From Clostridia bacterium (GTDB taxonomy: Bacteria; Bacillota_A; Clostridia; Christensenellales; Aristaeellaceae): 55,304 nt of DNA. The translations under genes and the position numbers were made by a program. Every line of letters starts with the position of its first letter. Positions within the stretch are counted from its first letter, which is position 1. Of this stretch, positions 1 to 8,076 are shown piece by piece. The notes below the pieces were generated by a model, which ran no database searches, was not told the origin of the DNA, and saw nothing but the letters and a program-made list of their open reading frames with translations. The stretch covers positions 1 to 55,304 of the forward strand of contig JAFQOY010000153.1 of the NCBI GenBank assembly GCA_017412025.1, read 5' to 3'.

Positions 1-2
1 AA

Positions 3-1835
3 ATCCTGAAAGGAAACCGGAACGACGTTTCTCCCGAGATATGCAGTTATGCTGTAGAGAACTTCCGCATCGCAGCAGGGCTGTCCGACCAGCCGTACCG
101 GGGTACGGTGTGCAATGACAGCGAGGTAGGAAAATGGATCGAGGCGGCGGCATACAGCCTCAAATATGCGCCTGATCCGGCGATGGAAGAGGAGATTGAT
201 GCGCTCGTCGACCTGATTGTTCAGGCGCAGATGCCGGACGGATACCTGAACACCTATTTTCAGGCGCTGTATCCGGATAAACGCTTCAAGCACTTCGCAT
301 TCAACTGCGAATTGTATAATATGGGCCATCTGATGGAGGCGGCAGCAGCGTATTATGCGGTTACCGGGAAGCGAAAAATGCTTGATTCGATGTGCAGTCT
401 GGCGGATCTGCTTTGCACAGTGATCGGTCCAGGACCGGAGCAGCTTCATGTGTATGATGGACATGCCGAGATTGAGCTGGGCCTTCTGGCTCTTTATGAG
501 GCGACAGGCGTCAAGCGGTACCTGGATCTTTGCGCGTATTTTGTGAATGAAAGGGGCAGGCAGCCGTCGTTTCTGCTGGAGGAGTCTTCGCTGCACAGAG
601 AAGATCCGTCCATTCTGGATAGGTGGTTTGGTCTGGATCATCACCAGGCACATGCGCCTGTTGCGCAACAGAAACATGCGGACGGACATGCAGTAAAACT
701 CACATATCTGCTTTGCGCGGCAGAGGATCTCAGCCGCCATGGAAAAGACGAAGAGGGAAAGCTGAAAGAGGCCGCAGACCGGATATGGGAAAACATGACG
801 CTTCACCGCATGTACATCACGGGTGCGATTGGTTCGCAGGGATATGGCGAGCGGTTCACGGTGGACGATGATCTGCCCTCTGATCATGGATATGCGGAGA
901 CCTGTGCGTCAATTGGTATCGCTTTCTGGGGAAACAGGATGCTGCAGCGAAAACATGATTCTGCGATTGCGGACGTCGTTGAAACCGCGCTGTATAACGG
1001 CATGCTTGTCGGCTGGTCTCTGGACGGAACAAGATACAACTACACGAATATCCTACACTGTAAAAATGACGTGATGAGCTACAGACAGGATCAGCAGTAT
1101 CTTTCTTTGCAGAGAAAGCTCTGGTACGAATGCGCATGCTGCCCGTCAAACATTCTCAGAGTGGTATGCAGTATTGAAAAGTACCTGTTCAGCGCATCTG
1201 AAGACACGCTGTATATCAATTCGTACGCGTCTGCCGGTCTGTCTTTTCAGCACGGAGGAAAGACAGGCGGGATGGAAATCCAAACGGCATATCCATATGA
1301 CGGAAAGGTATCCATCCGGTATGCGGGTGCAGAACCTGCATCATTCCGTCTTGCACTCAGGATTCCGGACTGGTGCGCTTCGGCGGTTGTGCGCGTCAAC
1401 GGACAGATCGTCAGATGCGCATGCGAAAATGGATACAGGATAATCCACCGGGAATGGTGTGCTGGCGATGAGATTGCGCTGGAGCTGCAGATGGAGGCCG
1501 AGCTTTACGGATCCTCTCCCGCTATCTTTGATACGGCAGGCAAGGCTGCGCTCAGAAGAGGCCCGCTTGTCTATTGCCTGGAGAGTATTGATCATGACGG
1601 CTCTCTTGCAGGCGTCACCTATGCGGTTGAGCATGAGGCCAGAACGCGTTGGGGTGAGCGCGAGCTTTCAGGCATTCTGCTCATAGAGATGCAGGGATAC
1701 CGAAAGCGGATGTCAGAAAAGCCGTATGGAAGACTGTCGGAAGATATGGAGCCATGCAGGATAACTGGCATTCCGTACTTTGCCTGGGGAAACCGAGGCG
1801 TTTCGGATATGGACGTGTGGTTACCGTACAAGTAA
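3..1835 (+). CDS. GH127 beta-L-arabinofuranosidase, 5' end outside window
   Basis: Glycoside hydrolase family 127 enzyme that removes beta-L-arabinofuranose from plant glycans or hydroxyproline-linked arabinan. The reading frame is open from base 3; about 610 residues are visible against roughly 650 in the family, so perhaps 40 N-terminal residues are missing. The family's zinc-thiolate active site is visible: the GERF glutamate (about residue 281), the AETC pair (Glu and Cys, about 298-300) and the ECACCPSN motif (about 376-383), whose cysteines supply the nucleophile and zinc ligands. No signal peptide can be judged. A hairpin with a T run lies about 130 bp downstream. Base composition looks less GC-rich than the housekeeping genes that follow. 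The family call is firm; the exact substrate is not. Confidence 0.9.
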   Translation: MLKGNRNDVSPEICSYAVENFRIAAGLSDQPYRGTVCNDSEVGKWIEAAAYSLKYAPDPAMEEEIDALVDLIVQAQMPDGYLNTYFQALYPDKRFKHFAFNCELYNMGHLMEAAAAYYAVTGKRKMLDSMCSLADLLCTVIGPGPEQLHVYDGHAEIELGLLALYEATGVKRYLDLCAYFVNERGRQPSFLLEESSLHREDPSILDRWFGLDHHQAHAPVAQQKHADGHAVKLTYLLCAAEDLSRHGKDEEGKLKEAADRIWENMTLHRMYITGAIGSQGYGERFTVDDDLPSDHGYAETCASIGIAFWGNRMLQRKHDSAIADVVETALYNGMLVGWSLDGTRYNYTNILHCKNDVMSYRQDQQYLSLQRKLWYECACCPSNILRVVCSIEKYLFSASEDTLYINSYASAGLSFQHGGKTGGMEIQTAYPYDGKVSIRYAGAEPASFRLALRIPDWCASAVVRVNGQIVRCACENGYRIIHREWCAGDEIALELQMEAELYGSSPAIFDTAGKAALRRGPLVYCLESIDHDGSLAGVTYAVEHEARTRWGERELSGILLIEMQGYRKRMSEKPYGRLSEDMEPCRITGIPYFAWGNRGVSDMDVWLPYK

Positions 1836-1918
1836 AGTCCGCTTGTCCGTGCGCTTCAGACAGGTGAAGAAATCTCCAGATTCTCCTGAATCATCGTCGG
1901 CAACACTACTGCCAAACC

Positions 1919-1940
1919 GCTGTAAATCCTGCTTTACAGC
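1919..1940. other. short hairpin downstream of GH127
   Basis: Perfect 8-bp inverted repeat, GCTGTAAA (1919-1926) and TTTACAGC (1933-1940), with a 6-nt loop. No T run follows. It may be an RNA-stabilising hairpin at the 3' end of the GH127 transcript. Confidence 0.4.
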
Positions 1941-1966
1941 GAACAAGGCAGGGTCTTTGCAATAAG

Positions 1967-1995
1967 TCCCATGTTCCCCGGAGCATGGGATTTTT
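1967..1995 (+). terminator. rho-independent terminator after GH127
   Basis: Stem TCCCATG (1967-1973) / CATGGGA (1984-1990), followed by five T and a second T run nearby. It ends the GH127 transcript. The remaining 411-bp gap (1836-2246) holds this hairpin, a palindromic repeat at 2088-2149 and the minus-strand terminator at 2178-2211; no credible gene was seen in it. Confidence 0.6.
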
Positions 1996-2087
1996 ACGTT
2001 TTTTGCGTCTTTAGCGCCTGCGGGCAGAAGCTGATTCGTCACGGTTTACGCCGTGTCGCCTTCCCTAATTTGCCCCAGCAAAATAAG

Positions 2088-2149
2088 CCTTCCCCTGTGG
2101 GGAAGGTGCCCGAAGGGCGGATGTGGTTCCGCCCCGCAGGGCGGCGAAC
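2088..2149. repeat. dispersed GC-rich palindromic repeat, copy 1
   Basis: Three short hairpins in a row: CCTTCCCC/GGGGAAGG (2088-2106), a GCCC-gaa-GGGC hairpin, and GTTCCGCCC/GGGCGGCGAAC (2126-2149). The layout resembles the repeats near 15975-16120 and 40191-40275, and similar intergenic elements are common in gut Clostridia. Non-coding. Confidence 0.55.
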
Positions 2150-2177
2150 AAAAGGGAAGCGCTGTTTTGCCGGGCAT

Positions 2178-2211
2178 GAAAAAGCGGCGGACTGACTCAG
2201 CCCGCCGCTTT
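2178..2211 (-). terminator. terminator of the NrdD-like gene
   Basis: Ten-bp stem AAAGCGGCGG (2181-2190) / CCGCCGCTTT (2202-2211). Read on the minus strand it ends in a T run and sits about 36 bp after the stop of the gene at 2247-2519. Confidence 0.7.
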
Positions 2212-2246
2212 GCTCTGCACAATATGCAGCAAAAGGGGAAGATGCG

Positions 2247-2519
2247 TTACACCGGCGTAAAGCCGTGCTTGACGCGGTCGCGTTCCTCGGCGCGCTTGGC
2301 GTTGTTGAAGCGGTCCAGCGTGCCCACCAGATAACCGGTGATGCGGCGGATGCGGTGGAACGGCTGGTTCTGATAGTGGTACGCAAGCTCGACATAATCG
2401 CCGTCTACGCGGATGTCGATGGAATCAGGCCTGCGGCCATAGAGCTCCTCGCCGCGGGCGATGTAGGCGTTTATCTCTTCCTGCGGGCAGACGCCGCCGG
2501 TCAGATTGATCTGGCACAT
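2247..2519 (-). CDS. small NrdD C-terminus-like protein (glycyl-radical-type motif)
   Basis: A 90-residue protein resembling only the C-terminal end of anaerobic (class III) ribonucleoside-triphosphate reductase. The segment RRITGYLVG matches the Arg-x-x-Gly-Tyr pattern around the radical glycine of NrdD, and the tail ending in DRVKHG also fits that family. The reductase barrel, the CxxC zinc pairs and the ATP cone are absent. I chose the third ATG (2519) because GGAGG lies 8 nt before it; an upstream ATG at 2534 would be only 2 nt from the same site. It has its own promoter (2554-2581) and terminator. Proteins of this type are usually labelled anaerobic ribonucleotide reductase; the real role is unknown. 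A stand-alone radical domain, comparable to GrcA/YfiD for pyruvate formate-lyase, is a speculative option. Confidence 0.65.
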   Translation of the reverse strand: MCQINLTGGVCPQEEINAYIARGEELYGRRPDSIDIRVDGDYVELAYHYQNQPFHRIRRITGYLVGTLDRFNNAKRAEERDRVKHGFTPV

Positions 2520-2553
2520 GCGCATAACCTCCATATCTTGTGTCTCTGCAAGT

Positions 2554-2581
2554 ATTATAGCACAAACTGTTGTGATGTAAA
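2554..2581 (-). promoter_or_regulatory. sigma-A promoter of the NrdD-like gene
   Basis: On the minus strand: -35 TTTACA (2576-2581), 16-bp spacer, -10 TATAAT (2554-2559). It lies between the trpS terminator and the gene start, so the small gene is transcribed independently. Confidence 0.75.
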
Positions 2582-2602
2582 GCGTTATGATACGCTGTAC
2601 AC

Positions 2603-2634
2603 AAAAAAACCTGCACAGCGGAATGCTGTGCAGG
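2603..2634 (-). terminator. trpS terminator
   Basis: Perfect 10-bp stem CCTGCACAGC (2610-2619) / GCTGTGCAGG (2625-2634) with a 5-nt loop, followed on the minus strand by seven T (2603-2609). It lies seven bases after the trpS stop. Confidence 0.9.
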
Positions 2635-2640
2635 CAGAAA

Positions 2641-3654
2641 TCATTTGGCGACGTAGCCGATCTTCTTCATAAACTTCTGGATCGTGCGCTCGGCGAGCAT
2701 GCCTGCGCGCTCCGCGCCCTGGCGGTATACGCTCTCCATGTACTTCTTGTCCTTCATGATGCGGGCGAATTCCGCCTGAATCGGCGCGAGGGTTTCAACC
2801 GTCACGTCGGTCACGGCGGCCTTCAGCTCGCCGTAGCCCTTGCCCTCGAAGGAAGCGACGATCTTTTCCATATCCTCGCCCGTGAGCGCGCAGATGATGG
2901 ACAGCAGGTTGGAAACGCCGGGCTTGTTTTCCGGATCAAAGCGCACGCAGGCGTCGGAGTCGGTGACGGCGCGGCGGTATTTGCGGCGGATGACGTCCGG
3001 GGTATCGAGCACGGAGATGAAGCTGTCCTCCGCCTCGGACTTGCTCATCTTGCGGGTCGGCTCCTGCAGGCTCATCACGCGCGCGCCGACCTTGGAGTAG
3101 TATCCTTCCGGAATGGTGAACACGTTGCCGTACACGCCGTTGACGCGCTGGGCGATGTCGCGGCAGATCTCCAGATGCTGCATCTGATCCTTGCCGACGG
3201 GGACAAGGTTCGCCTGATAGAGCAGGATATCGCCGGCCATGAGCACCGGATAGGTGAACAGGCCGCAGTTGATGTTGTCCGCGTGCTTGGCGCTCTTGTC
3301 CTTGAATTGGGTCATGCGGCTCATCTCGCCCATGTAGGTATAGCAGTTGAGCAGCCACGCCAGCTCCGCGTGCTGATGCACATGGCTCTGGAAGAAGAGG
3401 ACGCTCTTTTCCGGATCAAGGCCGGAAGCGAGAAGCAGACCGAGCATCTGCATGGCGTTCTGGCGGAATTTGGCCGGCTCCTGGCGCACGGTGATGGTGT
3501 GCAGGTCGGCGACCATGTACAGGCAGTCGTACTCGTTTTCAAGCAGCTTCCAGTTGCGCATTGCGCCGATGTAGTTGCCCAGCGTGGGCGTACCGGTGGG
3601 CTGGATGCCGGAGAGAATGCGCTGTTTGCGCACAGGGGCCTGATTCTGTTCCAT
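2641..3654 (-). CDS. trpS: tryptophan--tRNA ligase
   Basis: Cytoplasmic class I aminoacyl-tRNA synthetase that charges tRNA-Trp. It has 337 residues, the usual length. The HIGH-type motif appears as TLGNYIGA near residue 25, and the KMSKS loop is intact in RKMSKSE near residue 200. The start at 3654 is supported by AAGGAGG 9 nt upstream; the longer open frame to 3768 would add 38 residues with no family match. It has its own promoter (3759-3787) and terminator. The leader is too short for a T-box, and no specifier loop or antiterminator was seen. Confidence 0.97.
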   Translation of the reverse strand: MEQNQAPVRKQRILSGIQPTGTPTLGNYIGAMRNWKLLENEYDCLYMVADLHTITVRQEPAKFRQNAMQMLGLLLASGLDPEKSVLFFQSHVHQHAELAWLLNCYTYMGEMSRMTQFKDKSAKHADNINCGLFTYPVLMAGDILLYQANLVPVGKDQMQHLEICRDIAQRVNGVYGNVFTIPEGYYSKVGARVMSLQEPTRKMSKSEAEDSFISVLDTPDVIRRKYRRAVTDSDACVRFDPENKPGVSNLLSIICALTGEDMEKIVASFEGKGYGELKAAVTDVTVETLAPIQAEFARIMKDKKYMESVYRQGAERAGMLAERTIQKFMKKIGYVAK

Positions 3655-3758
3655 GGGACGGAACCTCCTTCGCTTGACGCGCCGCAGGCGCGGAATGATG
3701 CATAAACAAACGCGGCAGCCGTCTTTCGCGCGGGGGAAAGAGGACTTACAGCCCGTAT

Positions 3759-3787
3759 ATTGTATCACAAAGCGCCTGCAGGCGCAA
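3759..3787 (-). promoter_or_regulatory. trpS promoter
   Basis: On the minus strand: -35 TTGCGC (3782-3787), 17-bp spacer, -10 TACAAT (3759-3764). It is back to back with the plus-strand promoter at 3841-3869. Confidence 0.6.
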
Positions 3788-3840
3788 GGCTGCAGGATAC
3801 GCCCAAGGGCAAGTGCATGCGCACAAAAGCAGGGAACTGA

Positions 3841-3869
3841 TTGACTTTTTTGGCCTGCAGCGGTATACT
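3841..3869 (+). promoter_or_regulatory. promoter of the GT2-GtrA gene
   Basis: -35 TTGACT (3841-3846), 17-bp spacer, -10 TATACT (3864-3869), about 65 bp before the start codon. Confidence 0.75.
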
Positions 3870-3935
3870 ATCGGCGTATGTCGGCATTTGTGCCGACGGA
3901 ATATGAACAGAACCTGCAGATATGAAGGAGAACAT

Positions 3936-4979
3936 ATGACACAGACGGAATACACCCGCGCGGTGGTGCTCATCCCGGCGTACAAGCCGGACGAGCGCCT
4001 CATCGACCTGACGCGCGAGCTGATTGACAATAAGCTGGATGTGATGCTGGTGGACGACGGCGGAAAGGAGGCCTTTGCGCATATCTTTGCCGCCTGCCGC
4101 GAGCTGGGCGCAGAGGTTGCCGTCCATGCGGTGAACATGGGCAAGGGCCGCGCGCTGAAGACCGGCATCAACGCTGCGCTGCTCAGGTGGCCGGATATGG
4201 CCGGCATCGTGACGGCGGACGCGGACGGCCAGCATACCCCCAAGGACATCATGCGCCTGATTGACGCGCTGCGTGAGCATCCGGACAAGCTGGTGCTCGG
4301 TTCGCGCGCGTTCACGGGCAACGTGCCGAAAAAGAGCCTTTGGGGCAACAAGATCACCAGAGCGGTGTACGCCCTTGTCAGCGGCGTGAAGGTCGGCGAT
4401 ACGCAGACGGGCCTGCGCGCGCTGCCGCGCTGCGCGCTGGAGGCGATGGCGCGCATTGACGGCGAGCGCTACGAGTATGAGATGAACGTACTGCTCAAGC
4501 TGCGCGATATGAATCTGGGCGTGTTTGAGGTGCCGATTGAGACCATTTATATCAACGACAATGCGGGCAGCCATTTCAATCCCGTCCGCGATGCGATCAA
4601 GATCTATATGGTCATCTTTAAGCACCTGTTTTCCTATATTTTTTCCTCCGGTCTGTCCTTTGTGATCGACATTTCGCTCTACTGGCTGTGCCTTGCCCTC
4701 GGGCTGCACCGCGCGGCGAGCAACGTGCTTGCGCGCATTGTCTCTTCGCAGGTCAATTACCGGATGAATAAGAACATCGTCTTCGGCAGGAACGGAGGCA
4801 GGTATTCCATGGTCAAGTACTACGCGCTGTGCATTGTACAGGGCGCAGTCAGCACGGGCCTTGTCTGGTGGCTGCCGACGGTGCTGCCGGTTTCCGCCGG
4901 CTTTATCAAGATCCCGGTGGATATCGTATTGTTTGCGATCAGCTACATGATCCAGCGGGACTACGTGTTCAACAAGTAA
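3936..4979 (+). CDS. bifunctional GT2 glycosyltransferase / GtrA membrane protein
   Basis: A 347-residue fusion. Residues 1 to about 225 form a family 2 glycosyltransferase of the dolichol-phosphate-mannose-synthase type, with a VVLIPAYKPDE start, a VDDGG motif and TADADGQH as the metal-binding DxD region. From about residue 230 comes a GtrA-like domain with four membrane segments. Such enzymes put a sugar on undecaprenyl phosphate, and the GtrA part is thought to help flip or anchor the product. The start at 3936 is set by GAAGGAGA 5 nt upstream. It may form a transcript with the CPBP protein, rlmH and the genes that follow. The sugar and the final acceptor are unknown. Confidence 0.88.
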   Translation: MTQTEYTRAVVLIPAYKPDERLIDLTRELIDNKLDVMLVDDGGKEAFAHIFAACRELGAEVAVHAVNMGKGRALKTGINAALLRWPDMAGIVTADADGQHTPKDIMRLIDALREHPDKLVLGSRAFTGNVPKKSLWGNKITRAVYALVSGVKVGDTQTGLRALPRCALEAMARIDGERYEYEMNVLLKLRDMNLGVFEVPIETIYINDNAGSHFNPVRDAIKIYMVIFKHLFSYIFSSGLSFVIDISLYWLCLALGLHRAASNVLARIVSSQVNYRMNKNIVFGRNGGRYSMVKYYALCIVQGAVSTGLVWWLPTVLPVSAGFIKIPVDIVLFAISYMIQRDYVFNK

Positions 4980-5027
4980 CTGACCGTGCCCGGCGGATAC
5001 GCGCGGGCGGAAGGAACGATATTCAGG

Positions 5028-5939
5028 ATGAACCATCTGAGAAGAACGGATATCGCGAAAAAAGCGCGGCGGCGTGTGAGTATGCGCTCCGCGCTTCTTT
5101 TGACGCTCTGTGCATGTCTGGTGACGACGGCCGGACGCATTGCGCTGCTTGCCGTCCCGGCTGCGATCCGCCCGCTGCCGCAGATGCTGCTGACGCTGCT
5201 GGCCTTTGGCGGCTGCGCATATCTGGGGCTGTGCGTGCTTGACGGCGATCAGAGAAAGATGCTCGCGCACAGCGCGCCTGGCCGCGCGCAGATTCTTCAT
5301 CTGGCGCTGCTGGGCATACTGGCCGTCTGCCCGATGACGCTGCTTTCCGATCTCTGGCGCGCGCTGTTTTCGCCGGGGGTATCCGTGCAGTATGCAGGAA
5401 TTGCCTATGGCGCAGACGCAGCGCTGTTTCTGGTGCAGATGATCAGCAGCGCGCTGCTGGCGCCCATATGCGAGGAGCTGTTCTTCCGCGGCTATCTGCA
5501 GGGCGCGCTTGAGCGCTATGGAAGGGGGCGCGCGGTCGCGGCGGCTGCGCTGTGCTTTGCGCTTGTGCATGGCATGAACGTCGGCGCGCTTGCCGTGCAT
5601 GCGCTGCTGGGCGTGCTGCTGGGCGCATTGATGATCAAAACGCGCACGATATACGCGCCGATGCTCGTGCACGGATGCTATAACCTGACGGTGATTCTGA
5701 TTTCATACAGCGGATTGACGCCGCTTTTCAGCAATCTGACGCTTGTATCCTGCGCGCTGCGGCTGCTGGGCTGCGCCGCGTTTGCGGCGGCGCTGAGGAA
5801 GGCGTATGTTTTTCGTGCGTCCGTGATGACGCAGGGAGAGCGGCAGGCGTTTGATCTGTCCCGCAAGGAGGCGGCGCTGCTGATTGCGGCGCTGCTGGCG
5901 ACGATCTGCGCGTGCGTGATATCGGGGGTGACGGCATGA
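5028..5939 (+). CDS. CPBP-family intramembrane metalloprotease
   Basis: Membrane protein of about 303 residues from the CPBP (CAAX/Abi) family. The signature is clear: EELFFRGYLQ (the EExxxR motif) about two thirds of the way along, then FALVHG and a final HGCYN histidine motif within membrane segments. Members act as prenyl-protein-type proteases or in peptide resistance; the substrate here is unknown. Several membrane helices precede the motif. The start is uncertain: ATG at 5028 has a weak AAGGAA upstream, and a GTG at 4986 is possible. The stop overlaps the rlmH start by 4 nt, so the two are translationally coupled. Confidence 0.85.
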   Translation: MNHLRRTDIAKKARRRVSMRSALLLTLCACLVTTAGRIALLAVPAAIRPLPQMLLTLLAFGGCAYLGLCVLDGDQRKMLAHSAPGRAQILHLALLGILAVCPMTLLSDLWRALFSPGVSVQYAGIAYGADAALFLVQMISSALLAPICEELFFRGYLQGALERYGRGRAVAAAALCFALVHGMNVGALAVHALLGVLLGALMIKTRTIYAPMLVHGCYNLTVILISYSGLTPLFSNLTLVSCALRLLGCAAFAAALRKAYVFRASVMTQGERQAFDLSRKEAALLIAALLATICACVISGVTA

Positions 5940-6412
5940 ACATGGCGCTGATCTGCATGGGCAGGCTGAAGGAAAAATACTGGCGGGATGCGGCGGCGGA
6001 ATACGAAAAGCGCCTCTCCCGGTTTGGAAAGTTTGAGACGATTGAGCTGCCGGACCTGCCGGAGCCGGCCAATTCTTCGCCGGCGATCGAAGAGCAGATC
6101 CGGAAAAAAGAGGGCGCTGCGATCCTGACGAAGATCCGGGAAGGCGATATCGTGATCTGCCTGTGCATCGACGGGAAGCAGCTTGATTCCGTGCAGCTTG
6201 CGAAAAAGCTGACGCAGCTGATCGATACGTCGCGGCGCGTGGTGTTTGTCATCGGCGGGTCGCTTGGGCTCTCGCCCGAGGTGGTCGGCCGCGCGGATAT
6301 GAAGCTCTCGTTTTCGCCGATGACCTTCCCGCATCAGCTGGCGCGCATCATGCTGCTGGAACAGACGTACCGCGCGCTCAAGATCAGCGCGGGAGAACGA
6401 TACCACAAATAA
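5936..6412 (+). CDS. rlmH: 23S rRNA (pseudouridine1915-N3)-methyltransferase
   Basis: SPOUT-family methyltransferase that modifies pseudouridine 1915 in helix 69 of 23S rRNA. It has 158 residues, the normal length. The knot region is visible as FVIGGSLGLSPEV, and the C-terminal signature as MTFPHQLARIMLLEQ followed by YRA and a terminal YHK. The ATG overlaps the upstream stop as ATGA, with a G-rich site just before it. Confidence 0.96.
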   Translation: MNMALICMGRLKEKYWRDAAAEYEKRLSRFGKFETIELPDLPEPANSSPAIEEQIRKKEGAAILTKIREGDIVICLCIDGKQLDSVQLAKKLTQLIDTSRRVVFVIGGSLGLSPEVVGRADMKLSFSPMTFPHQLARIMLLEQTYRALKISAGERYHK

Positions 6413-6435
6413 CAGGACGTCCGGGGAGATCTATT

Positions 6436-7260
6436 ATGCATTATGATTTTGATCTGGTCGGCAAGATCGGCTCGATGGCGCTCATCCGCCGCGAGGACGC
6501 CGACATCGATTACAACATCTTTTCAAGGCTGGGACGCGAGCTGCGCCCGGGCATGCTCTGGGTGACCTCCGGCGCGGCGGAGATTGGCCGGCTCGACTAC
6601 ATCAAGCGCACCGGCCATGAGCTGACGTGCGACAGCGTGGACGCAAAGACGGACTACGCCGCGCAGGGACAGACGATCCTGATGGAGCAGTACCGCCGCT
6701 TTATTGCGCCGGAATACTCCGTGCGTCAGGTGCTGGTGGAGCATCAGCATTTCAATGACGAATACAAGCGCAGGCATATCCGCTCGCTGTTCCTGCGGGC
6801 AAAGGAGCAGGGCGCGATTCCGATTGTCAACTACAACGACCCGGTCTCCGACGAGGAGAACCGCAAGTGGGAGCTTTCCAAGCTGCGCAGCGAGCACCGG
6901 GAGGTGCACGAGTGCGTGGACAACGACGAGACGGCGGCGGTGATTGCGGGGCTGGTTTCCACGCGCGTGCTGCTGATCATGACGTCCACCGAGGGCATCT
7001 ACGCGGATCCGAAGGATCCGGGTACGCTGGTGCGCGACGTGCTGGCCAAAGACGCGCGGAGCCTTGAAGCCAGGGTGCGTGAGCTGCAGCGCCACTGCGT
7101 GGGCGCGTCCCGCGCAGGCGCGAACGGCGCGCATGCAAAGCTGGAGTACGCGCTGGAACCGGCGCTGCGCGGCACGACGGTCATCATCGGCCATGGACGC
7201 CACCGCATCAGCGATCTGGTGGAAGGGCGCGTGCCCTGCACCCGCATCGGCATAGAATAA
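6436..7260 (+). CDS. glutamate 5-kinase-like amino-acid kinase
   Basis: A 274-residue amino-acid kinase fold protein. It shares the pattern of glutamate 5-kinase: GKIGS near the start, VTSGAAEIGR, an NYNDPVSDEE loop matching the NENDTVS substrate loop, VDNDETAAVIAG, and a nucleotide loop MTSTEGIYADP. It lacks the C-terminal PUA domain of many ProB proteins, and several motif residues differ. No proA neighbour is present, so a proline role is not shown; uridylate or other small-molecule kinase activity remains possible. The start follows GGGGAG at 9 nt. It sits in a run of plus-strand genes after rlmH. Confidence 0.7.
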   Translation: MHYDFDLVGKIGSMALIRREDADIDYNIFSRLGRELRPGMLWVTSGAAEIGRLDYIKRTGHELTCDSVDAKTDYAAQGQTILMEQYRRFIAPEYSVRQVLVEHQHFNDEYKRRHIRSLFLRAKEQGAIPIVNYNDPVSDEENRKWELSKLRSEHREVHECVDNDETAAVIAGLVSTRVLLIMTSTEGIYADPKDPGTLVRDVLAKDARSLEARVRELQRHCVGASRAGANGAHAKLEYALEPALRGTTVIIGHGRHRISDLVEGRVPCTRIGIE

Positions 7261-7293
7261 GCGGCAGGCGCGAAGGAGAGGGGAGAAACGCAT

Positions 7294-8076
7294 ATGAAAG
7301 CCAATTACCATACGCATACCACGCGCTGCGGGCATGCGTCGGGCAGCGATGAGGAATATGTGCTGGCGGCGATCAGCCAGGGCTTTGACGAGCTGGGCTT
7401 TTCCGATCACGTGCCGTGGCCGTACAAGTCCGGCTTCACGCATCCCGGCGTGCGCATGACGGTCGGCGAGCTTGACGGATACGTGGGCGATATCCGCGCG
7501 CTGAAAGAAAAATACGCAGACCGGATCAGTCTGCGCGTGGGCTTTGAGTGCGAGTATTTTCCGGATTATATCCCCTGGCTGGCGGAGATGAAGGAAGAAA
7601 AACAGCTGGACTATCTGATCCTTGGCAACCACTACGACGGCAGCGACGAGACCGGCATCTACTTCGGCGCAGCCAGAATACCTGCGCAGATCGTCCGGTA
7701 TGTGGAGAGTACGATCAGGGGCATTGAAAGCGGCATGTTTGCGTACCTGGCGCATCCGGACGTGTTCATGCGCGGCTACAGGCGCTTTGACGCGACGTGC
7801 GCCGCGGCGGCGCGCGATCTGGCGCGGGCGTGCAGGGCGCACGGTTTGCCGATGGAGTACAACCTGCACGACCGTTTCCGCTTCGCCGGATACAACGACG
7901 ACGGATATCCGCATCCGAAGTTCTTTGAAATTGTGTACGAAGAAGGCGCGGACGTCATCATCGGCGTGGACGCGCACGAGCCGCGCGAGCTGTCCGATCC
8001 GGCGCAGTGGAACCGCGCGGAAAAGGAGCTTGAACGCTTCGGCGCGCGCAGGTTCACGCATCTTGATCTGCGCTGA
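7294..8076 (+). CDS. PHP-domain histidinol-phosphatase family protein
   Basis: A 260-residue PHP phosphoesterase like HisJ/HisK, which removes phosphate from L-histidinol phosphate. Metal ligands are visible: HTHTTRCGH at the N terminus, a SDHVPWP motif, the glutamate in GFECEYFP, a GNHYDG loop, LAHPDVF, and GVDAHEP near the end. No other histidine genes are nearby, so the true substrate may differ. The start is preceded by AAGGAGAGGGGAG. Its last 23 bases overlap tail-to-tail with the convergent kinase gene. Confidence 0.85.
   Translation: MKANYHTHTTRCGHASGSDEEYVLAAISQGFDELGFSDHVPWPYKSGFTHPGVRMTVGELDGYVGDIRALKEKYADRISLRVGFECEYFPDYIPWLAEMKEEKQLDYLILGNHYDGSDETGIYFGAARIPAQIVRYVESTIRGIESGMFAYLAHPDVFMRGYRRFDATCAAAARDLARACRAHGLPMEYNLHDRFRFAGYNDDGYPHPKFFEIVYEEGADVIIGVDAHEPRELSDPAQWNRAEKELERFGARRFTHLDLR

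Noticed and set aside
2039..2395. Short open frames in the 1836-2246 gap
   Set aside because: They cross palindromic repeats and a terminator, lack ribosome sites and differ in frame; the stretch is best read as non-coding.
3655..3760. Possible T-box leader of trpS
   Set aside because: The leader is only about 100 nt and shows no antiterminator or T-box consensus and no terminator hairpin.
3765..5672. Minus-strand open frame of 635 codons opposite the GT2-GtrA and CPBP genes
   Set aside because: Antisense to two well-supported genes; composition is typical of a shadow frame.
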